Below are positions 53,409 to 60,000 of a stretch of DNA of 60,000 nucleotides, piece by piece. This stretch comes from Zygnema cylindricum (taxonomy: Eukaryota > Streptophyta > Zygnematophyceae > Zygnematales > Zygnemataceae). The stretch spans positions 126,001 through 186,000 of the forward strand of contig JBBHKE010002870.1 of the NCBI GenBank assembly GCA_037447655.1, in the 5' to 3' direction. Positions within the stretch are counted from its first letter, which is position 1. Each line of letters begins with the position of its first letter. A program made the translations under genes and the position numbers. A model generated the notes under the pieces. The model was not told the origin of the DNA and did no database searches. It saw only the letters and a list, made by a program, of their open reading frames with translations.

Positions 53409-54720
53409 TTAGTCACGAAGACCGGCATAGTAAATGTGATGATGAAATAAAGGACGAGGGAGAGGTTTGGTGAGAAAATCGGCAAGTTGAGAGCTGAATG
53501 CACAATGAGAGAAGGAAACAGTACCATCAAGAATTTTATCACGCGTAAAATGGAATTGTATATCAATATGTTTAATGCGTGTATGATGGATAGGATTTTT
53601 CATTAGAGCCAATGCCCCTTGAGAGTCACAAAAAATGGGAGTGGGAGAAGATGGAGGAAAAGAGAGATCAGAAAGAAGGCGTCGGAACCAAGTAGCCGAT
53701 TCCGTGGCGTTAGTGCCGGCCATATATTCCGCCTCCGTTGAGGAAAGAGCAACAGTTTATTGTTTGCGGGATGACCAAGAGACAAGACCACCACCGAGAG
53801 AAAAACATACACCGGAAATGGAACGACGATCGTCGAGTTGATTTCCCCAATCCGCATCGCAGAATCCAATAATCGAAGTGTCCGGAGTAAAAGAAGGGGA
53901 GGAGTGCGAGGGAGGAGAAGTATGGGAAAAAGTGAGGTGAAGATGTTTCGTTCCTTGGAGGTATCGAAGGACACGCTTGGCGGCTTCGAGATGAGTTTGA
54001 GTGGCACAATGCGAAAATTGAGACAAAAGACAAACGGCAATACATATATCCGGCCGTGTACCAAGCATAGCATACATTAATTTTCCAACAATCGACCGAT
54101 AGAGTGAGTTTATATCTCCTTGGGCATTCCCATCGGAGGACTCTTTTGTGAGAGTGGTATTCGGATCAATAAGGGTAGGCACCGAATTGCAATCGGACAT
54201 TGCAAAATGCTCAAGAAGATCAAGAATGTAGTGCTCTTGACTCATTTGCAAAATGCGTGCAGACCTTTGACGTAAAATAGTGATGCCTAAACAATAGTCA
54301 AGATCGCCGAAATCGGTCATAGGCCAATAGGATGAGAGAATGTTTTTTACTTGAGTAATGGAGGATTTGCTAGGACCTGCGAGAATTAAATCATCTACGT
54401 AAATAATAATGATGATTAACTGGTCTCTTGTACCTCTAATATAAATCCCACGATCAGCACTGATTTCTTTAAAACCTTCTTTAATTAATGCTGCGACAAG
54501 GGTTTGATGCCAAACTCTAGGTGCTTGTTTAAGACCATAAATAGACTTGCGTAAATTACAGACAATAGTTTCTGTACCAGGGACAGCGTAGCCAGGTGGT
54601 TGTTCCATAAAAATATCTTCTGCAAGACTGCCATGGAGAAAAGCAGTTTTGACGTCGAGTTGTTGTAATTCCCAATCATGAAGAGCTGCAAGGGATAAAA
54701 TAGTACGATGGAGTCAAACT
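53409..54720 (-). pseudogene. Copia I RT and RNase H, one stop
   Basis: From right: [34 protein letters not shown], intact YVDDLILAG, FGDLDYCLGI, GKLMYAMLGTRPDICIAV and LRYLQGTKHLHL, then RNase H with GFCDADWGNQLDDRRS. A single in-frame TAA at about 53757 follows SWSSRKQ. The same frame then reads on as AGTNATESATWFRRL, FCDSQGALALMKNPIHHTRI, LADFLTKPLP. RT N-terminal codons continue upstream to about 54720 with a frame change. All RT catalytic residues are present. Confidence 0.9.
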
Positions 54721-55587
54721 TTGCGACAGGGGCAAAAGTTTCGTTGTAGTCAACGCCCTTTGTCTGTAAGTACCATTTGGCGACGAGCCGTGCTTTGTAA
54801 CGATCGATATACCATCCGCCAGTCGTTTAATTTTGAAGACCCATTTTGAACCAATCGCACGACGATTTGGTGGAAGAGTACAAAGCGTCCAGGTATTGTT
54901 TGTCATTAATGCGTCATATTCTTGTGTAGCCGCAAGTCGCCACATGTCAGCATTAGGTCGTTTCAACGCGGCATTTAATGTAGGAGGATCTTTGACGTCG
55001 GCAAGGTTAGCGTGAGCAAGATTTTCGCGAATCTTCCACGTTGGTTGTGAGAGGCGCGTACTTTGACGTACGGCAAGTTGTTCAGCAGGTGGCGTAAGTG
55101 GCGTAGTAATGACTGAATTGCGAGTGACACGTGCCGGCGAAGTGATCTCCAAAGGACGTGGAAATAAATTTGTCGAATGAAGGACCGAAGCGTCACCAAC
55201 GACAGGTCGAACATTGATGAAATTTGTCGCGTTCAAGACCGTCGCGTCACCAGCGACATGTTGTACAGTAATAAAATTTGTCGCGTCCAGAACCGTCGCG
55301 TCACCAGCGACAAGTCGTACGGCGGTAAAATTTGTCCCGTCCAGGACCGTCGCATCACCATCGACAGGTCGTACGGCAGTAGGAGATTTTGTCGCGTCCA
55401 AGTAGGTGACGTCATCAGTGACAGATTGTACATCACCAGAAATCGTGGAGTGCATGTGAGAAAATTCATCGCCGGAATTGGAGGAAGAGACAGAATCTGT
55501 AGAAAGAGTAAGATCTGTAGAAATAGGGGAAATGTGAGGGTGAAAAGGGGGCGTGTTTTGCGATGGGGTTAAAGGGGGTGTGAGCAA
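54676..55587 (-). CDS. Copia I hinge with expanded 18-residue repeat
   Basis: A 303-codon open frame between integrase and RT: Ser/Thr/Pro-rich start, then about five diverged copies of an 18-residue unit with core [13 protein letters not shown] (55170-55405, 54-bp period). These are followed by [20 protein letters not shown] and the RT start ([32 protein letters not shown]). The repeat expands the normally short variable linker. The frame carries no catalytic domain of its own; it is a portion of the polyprotein. Confidence 0.82.
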   Translation of the reverse strand: MLTPPLTPSQNTPPFHPHISPISTDLTLSTDSVSSSNSGDEFSHMHSTISGDVQSVTDDVTYLDATKSPTAVRPVDGDATVLDGTNFTAVRLVAGDATVLDATNFITVQHVAGDATVLNATNFINVRPVVGDASVLHSTNLFPRPLEITSPARVTRNSVITTPLTPPAEQLAVRQSTRLSQPTWKIRENLAHANLADVKDPPTLNAALKRPNADMWRLAATQEYDALMTNNTWTLCTLPPNRRAIGSKWVFKIKRLADGISIVTKHGSSPNGTYRQRALTTTKLLPLSQSLTPSYYFIPCSSS

Positions 55588-55599
55588 GGTGGTAATAGA

Positions 55600-56783
55600 A
55601 TTAGAGGTGACAGTTTCATAAGGAGGGAATAAACTAGGTAGAGGAGTGATGGGGAAATCGGAACAAGTGTACGTATAAGAGGAGTTTCATGAAAAATAAC
55701 GTCACGAGTGGTGACAATGCGGTGAGAAGAGGGTTACCAAATACAATAAGCTTTGGAATTCGGGGAGTATCCCACAAAAATTCCTCGCATAGCTCGATGA
55801 CCTAATTTACCATTGGAAGGGGGAAGGATTTTGAAGTATGCCTCGCATCCAAAAATGGGAAAATGAGAGACGTCGGGTTTAGTCCCATGCCAAGCTTCAA
55901 AAAGAGTTTTGTTAGAGAGAGAGGAACTAAGAGAGTGATTACGAATATAAGAGGAAGTGAGTAAGGCTTCCGCCCAAAAATGAAAAGGTAAAGAGGCAAA
56001 ATGAAGAAGAGAGCCAGACATGTCAATGAGAGTTTGATTAAGACGTTCAACATCACCATTTTGTTGCGGAGAGTGAGGAGAAGTTTTGTGATGAATAATT
56101 CCATGTGTGAGTAAAAACTCGGAAAACTCATTAGAAACAAATCCCCCCCCATTATCCGTGCAGATTGTTTTGATGCGAGACGAGAAGTGATTTTCTACAA
56201 GTGCTTTGAAATGTTGAAAGTGTGTAAAAACCTCAGACTTATGACGCATAAAGTAAACATGTGTAAAGCGAGAGAAATCATCAATAAAAGTGAGAAAATA
56301 AGATGCTCCACTAAGGCTTGGAATGGGAATGGGACCACATACATCACTATGAATGAGATCAAGGGGAGCCAAAAAGCAAGAAGAAGAAGAAGAGAAAGAT
56401 AAGCGAGGCATTTTTCTAAGAATACAAACATGACAAAAGTCAATCTTGTTTTCATTAAACTTATCGATGCCATTTACAAGCCCTTTTCCAAGGGAAGCTA
56501 GACTAGCACCATTAAGATGACCGTATCGAAGATACCATGTTAAAAAAGAGGAGGAATATGGTGAATGAGCGAAAGAGGCATGAGCAAAATCATTAAAAAA
56601 ATTTAAAAGATATAAATTGCCCATCCTAGTGCCACTCCCAATAAGATCTTTACTAGAAGAAAAGAATTGAACATGGGATTCGGTGATGACACCAAAACTC
56701 CCATGACGAAGAGCCGAACTAGCCGAAAAAAGATTTTTCTTGAGGTCAGGCACAAAATAACTTTGTCCAATATGATTAGACAA
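55600..56783 (-). pseudogene. Copia I integrase
   Basis: Open frame 55734-56783. The pre-integrase zinc region has TWYLRYGHLNGASL (first His replaced by Tyr) and CHVCILRKMPR; the core has LIHSDVCGPIPIPS, TFIDDFSRFTHVYFMRHKSE, ICTDNGGGFVSNEF and QQNGDVERLNQTL. The catalytic residues D, D and E are all present. It ends at TAG/TAA near 55734 after KAYCIW, and the same frame continues HRIVTTRDVIFHETPL to about 55630, so one stop is the only lesion here. Confidence 0.9.
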
Positions 56784-57301
56784 GAGGCGTGAGAACCAGA
56801 ATTACTATGCACCTGTCTAACGAGAGTATAAGTTAGAATCATATCGTTACCCAAATAAATGCGTAGAGGAATGGCAAGAGGAACCATATTAAGCATTATT
56901 TCACGATGACAACACATGTGATGAGAAGCGCCTGAGTCAATTAGCCAATCAGAAGGATTACCCGATTGCGAAAATGCGTACCCATAGTCCACGGGTGGAA
57001 ATGGGGGAGGTGTATGTGGGATGGGTACAATTGCAGTTGTCGCAGATCCAATATTTTGGTTGGATTGGGGAATAACATCAGGTGAAACCGGCGGATTTGA
57101 AAGAGGATAGTTAAAAGGAGGAGTCGTGTACCACGGTGGCGGTGGGCCGTACGGCAAATTGAAGTCGACCGCCGCGTGCGCCGCATGACCAAGTGGCGAT
57201 GGGTAGGCGTGGGGATACGACAAGGACTTTGAATTTTGATTTGGTGTAGAAAGTCCTCGTGGTCCCCCAACCGTACGGTCTTTTTCACGTTTCCTAGCCA
57301 A
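56603..57301 (-). pseudogene. Copia I protease and gag C-terminus
   Basis: A Pro-rich region (YPHAYPSPLGHAAHAAVDF, PYGPPPPWYTTPPFNYPL) leads to the protease site DWLIDSGASHHMCC, followed by ILNMVPLAIPLRIYLGNDMI. A frameshift near 56780-56830 separates it from the integrase frame. No zinc knuckle was recognised; a Cys/His cluster at about 57330 (CKYCKERDHVID on the minus strand) may be the remnant. Confidence 0.82.
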
Positions 57302-58064
57302 TGCAGGGAACGCGTCGATGACGTGGTCGCGCTCTTTGCAGTACTTGCAAAAAAGTTGAGATCATACAATCATTGGAGGTTTCTTGGGAGAAGAGACAAA
57401 AAACGTTGAACCATCATTAGAAACGACAGAGTTGTTAAGATTTAAGCGCGTCTCTTCGTGTAATAACCGATTAGTGAGATCTTCCAAAGTGACAGTCGAC
57501 GTATCAATACTGACTGTACTTGTAAAAGAGTTAAAAAGAGAGGTAATCCACCCAAAATGACACTTATGAGATCCTCATGCGTGATTTTGTAATTAATGCA
57601 TTTAAGTCGTTTAGCCAATGATTCAACCCTTTGAATAAAAACAAGCATAGATTCGGATTTATCTTTTTGCGCGCTATTGAACTGTCGACGTAGGGCCAAT
57701 CGATGTGGCCAAGTGTCAGTTTCGTAGGCGCGACACAAAATTTGCCACGCCTCATGAGAAGTCGTCGCTTCGCGAATCCGATTTGCAATTTGGCCGTCCA
57801 AAGAAAGACAAGGCGAGACAGCGCAACAGAATCTTTTTCAATCCATGAAGCGACAGCTGTCTGAGTAGTAGCAAAGGTGGCGTCACTGGCTTCAAGAAGG
57901 ACAGGCAACTTGACAGTGCCATTAATGTGTCCCCAAATTTTTTCGAAAGAAAACAAATGTTGGATTTGAAACTTCCACTCATAAAACTTTTCGCCGTGAA
58001 ATTTCGGCACAGAGTTTGAGACAGATGAAGGGCTAGGACCATAACCTATTGAATGTGATGCCAT
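57302..58064 (-). pseudogene. Copia I Gag, start codon inside the LTR
   Basis: ATG at 58064 lies 18 bp inside the 5' LTR. The first six codons (MASHSI) are LTR sequence and the next codons (GYGPS) lie over the primer site. Then VPKFHGEKFYEWKFQIQHLF, VKLPVLLEASDAT. A frameshift near 57790 leads to the continuation at 57442-57801 (EAWQILCRAYETDTWPHRLA, FIQRVESLAKRLKCINYKI). UBN2-type Gag; it forms particles. Confidence 0.85.
58032..58046 (-). promoter_or_regulatory. Copia I primer-binding site, half-tRNA type (probable)
   Basis: Directly after the LTR end AATA, the minus strand reads GGTTATGGTCCTAGC. It matches the initiator-tRNA anticodon-arm complement GGTTATGGGCCCACC at about 11 of 15 positions, including the first eight. 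Compare the exact match at 59422-59436. Confidence 0.55.
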
Positions 58065-58517
58065 AAAAGGCAGAAAAGATTAAAGTGTCGAAAATATCTA
58101 GAAAAGCCAAAACAAGAAAGACACTAAGATAAATAAGACAGGGAAGAAAAGCAACGACAAACAAGTAACAAGTGAGAGGTTTGTCGTTCAAGTGTCTTTG
58201 ATTTAGATAAATATTCACGATGACACAAGAGAGTCTTATAGTAAGACGAGGTAAGGAGTAGCCGCAAAAAGGATCTAAAAGGTACATCTAGCCTAGAGCG
58301 TAACTTAGGAAGGTACATCTAGTTATGGTAAAAGGAATCTAAGACTAAAGAGATTCCTACGCAAGAATCATCAATTCTAATAAAGGTATGTACAATCCAC
58401 TAAATAAAGTACAGAATGCTAAACTGAAGTATAAGACTTATAGCGTAGCGAATAGAACTCTAAAAAATAGTGTAGGGAACAACAAGTAGTGTAGAATGCT
58501 TTAATGGTATTTCAACA
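58047..58517 (-). repeat. Copia I 5' LTR
   Basis: 471 bp, same ends as the left LTR; abuts the TSD GCCAT at 58518. Confidence 0.93.
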
Positions 58518-58534
58518 GCCATGTCACGTATCCA

Positions 58535-59078
58535 TGTTTCCTATTCCGAGGAATGAGGAGAATGATATCGATACGTGGGACTACAACAACATGGCAGCCA
58601 AGCATTTTGTCCTCTGTCATCTCACAGAAGGACTCGCAGGTCCTCATTTGCAGGTGGAAAGGGCATCCGATCTGTGGGATGGGCTTATAGAGATGTACCG
58701 TAGCGGTACTATTCAAGAACAGAAGCTAGCAGACCAAAGGATCAATGGATACTTTCACAAAGGAGAGAAGATGCTCAATTTCTGCATTGAGCTGGCTATA
58801 CTCTTCATGGAGATAGAGTGTGCCGGAAAAGTGGATACCGAGAAGGCAAAGGTACACTACTTACTCAAGAAATTACCCGATGAGTATGAGAACATTGTAA
58901 ACCGGGTACAGGATCTACCGGACTCCAGGTGGATATGGAATTCAGTAGTTGGTATGATTCTCGTCCGAGAGAATATAATCGAAATCGAGAGGGGAGTTAA
59001 GAATAGACAAGCCTTGGTGGGTGGAGCAAGTTGGAGAAACAAAGATTCACGGAAACCCCTTGGAAGCCATGGAGTTTC
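58535..59078 (+). pseudogene. K-family gag fragment, fused to a partial LTR
   Basis: MFPIPRNEENDIDTWDYNNM starts a Copia Gag core: KHFVLCHLTEGLAGPHLQVE, ASDLWDGLIEMYRSGTIQEQ, FHKGEKMLNFCIELAILFME, KVHYLLKKLPDEYENIVNRV, DSRWIWNSVVGMILVRENII. It is about 98% like the gag starting at 59708. It has lost its own 5' part, and at its 3' side runs after GGASWRNKDSRKPLGSHG into LTR sequence, so everything from nucleocapsid to RNase H is deleted. Confidence 0.85.
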
Positions 59079-59421
59079 TGTACTGTACACTCAATTGATT
59101 GGCTCCGTACATCAGTAGGAGGGGGTTTAGAGAGGGGTTTAGGACTTAGAAAATTAGAGGTAGCCGCCTCTCTCTTAGAGAGCTCTTGTATAAAAGGGTC
59201 AGCTTCGACCATTGATAATAAACTGCTCAGGGGAGCAAATTCAAGGATTCTTTTTGTGGCAGACTCAGGGGAGTCAGCCCTTTCCAAGCGAGTCAGTTTG
59301 GTCAGTCTGTATTCTGTCAAGGTGTCAGCAATATTCAAACAAAGCTTAAAAAACTGAGGTTATCCTAGAGGTTTCTAGCAAGCTGCCTACTCTGAGTACC
59401 TATAGAGGTCTCAAAGTTGCA
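59079..59421 (+). repeat. K-family 5' LTR, 5'-truncated
   Basis: Collinear on the + strand with the solo LTRs at 1131-2080 and 5365-6600 (minus): ATTGGCTCCGTACATCAGTA, AGGACTTAGAAAATTAG, TATAAAAGGGTCA (TATA box 59189-59196), AATAAA (59218), GTTATCCTAGAGG, ending AAAGTTGCA. Only about 340 of roughly 950 bp are present; the missing part is upstream U3. Confidence 0.78.
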
Positions 59422-59436
59422 GGTTATGGGCCCACC
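59422..59436 (+). promoter_or_regulatory. K-family primer-binding site (half-tRNA-iMet)
   Basis: GGTTATGGGCCCACC follows the LTR end TTGCA without a gap. It is the exact reverse complement of GGTGGGCCCATAACC, the anticodon stem-loop of plant initiator tRNA-Met. Drosophila copia is the known precedent for priming from a cleaved half of this tRNA. Confidence 0.85.
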
Positions 59437-59485
59437 CTGTAGGGTGCACATATTCAATGGGACTGGGTTCATCTACTGGTAGAGT

Positions 59486-60000
59486 ATGATGATGGGAGCC
59501 CTAGGTGAGAAAAGATTTTGGGGAATAGTGCGTGGGCGAGTGAAGCGCCCCTCCGGTCCTGCTATTCCTCCAGGGTTTGGAGGAAGCAGATTTGGTAGGA
59601 AACTAGATCCACCGTCATCAGAGGAATCAGAAGACAGAGAAAGTATCGAAATGGAAAAAGGGAAATAAAAAGAGAAATCCACACCTATAGCAACCGGATC
59701 TACTTTCATGTCTCCTATTCCGAGGAATGAGGAGAATGATATCGATACGTGGGACTACAACAACATGCCAGCCAAGCATTTTGTCCTCTGTCATCTCACA
59801 CAAGGACTCGCAGGTCCTCATTTGCAGGTGGAAAGGGCATCCGATCTGTGGGATGCGCTTATAGAGATGTACCGTAGCGGTACTATTCAAGAACAGAAGC
59901 TAGCAGACCAAAGGATCAATGGATACTTTCACAAAGGAGAGAAGATGCTCAATTTCTGCAATGAGCTGGCTATACTCTTCATGGAGATAGAGTGTGCCGG
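59486..60000 (+). pseudogene. K-family Gag, 5' part, continues beyond window
   Basis: ATG at 59486 (MMMGALGEKRFWGIVRGRVK), a Gly/Pro/charged N-terminus (SSEESEDRESIEMEKGK), then TAA at 59666. The same frame continues KEKSTPIATGSTF, MSPIPRNEENDIDTWDYNNM and the Gag core to the window end (ELAILFMEIECAG). With one nonsense codon it may or may not be a functional Gag; the rest is unseen. Confidence 0.8.

Larger units (their letters stand above)
52916..58517 (-). mobile_element. Nearly intact Copia I
   Basis: TSD GCCAT at 52911-52915 and 58518-58522. Two 471-bp LTRs (about 11 differences). The minus-strand LTR starts TGTTGAAA and ends TTCAATA, with TA instead of CA in both copies. Full Copia order gag, protease, integrase, hinge, RT, RNase H, with few lesions. 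It sits just upstream of a K-family gag fragment. Confidence 0.93.

Overview
This window reads as a piece of a large, retrotransposon-packed plant-type (streptophyte) nuclear genome. Almost all recognisable coding sequence is Ty1/Copia or Ty3/Gypsy gag-pol, with RNA polymerase III A/B boxes in tRNA-like heads, a canonical GT splice donor, long purine and T tracts, and no bacterial features. The best lineage clue is the primer-binding site at 59422-59436. It is the exact complement of the anticodon arm of a green-plant initiator tRNA-Met (GGTGGGCCC...), as remembered, and not of the animal form (GCTGGGCCC...). Species cannot be named from sequence alone.

Layout. (1) 1-13254: a minus-strand Copia tandem array, LTR-internal A-LTR-internal B-LTR, with two solo LTRs of another Copia family (K) inside A. 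(2) 13323-21110: a complete minus-strand Gypsy chromovirus (target-site duplication, TSD, CCATG). Its left LTR carries a 515-bp miniature LTR element (TRIM) whose LTRs contain a tRNA-like Pol III promoter. (3) 21116-23145: sequence with no recognised gene. (4) 23146-46700: Copia H (+ strand), split by Copia E (minus strand, 23162-43001, TSD CTAGG). E is itself split by Copia C (24526-32304, TSD AATAC), which holds insert G (27511-28969, TSD CATTT), and by a gag-protease-only LTR composite F (35023-40778, TSD CGCG). (5) 46705-47835: a purine-rich tract into which the H reverse transcriptase (RT) runs. (6) 48159-49435: a TTAA-flanked terminal-inverted-repeat element full of short tandem repeats. 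(7) 49440-52910: low-copy DNA with a foldback element, microsatellites, a probable first exon of a secreted S41-peptidase-like host gene, and a tRNA-like SINE head. (8) 52916-58517: a nearly intact Copia I (minus strand, TSD GCCAT). (9) 58523-60000: gag fragment, partial LTR, PBS and gag of the K family, running off the window.

Nearly every pol reading frame is broken by stops, frameshifts or lost catalytic residues, so the window records successive insertions and not a working gene set. Nesting gives relative ages: H before E before C and F; C before G; Gypsy before TRIM; the A copy before its two K solo LTRs. The most unusual items are the TRIM with tRNA-like LTRs and a visible empty site, the permuted composite F, the cryptic-end integration of C, the half-tRNA primer site of K, and the gag start codon inside the LTR of I.
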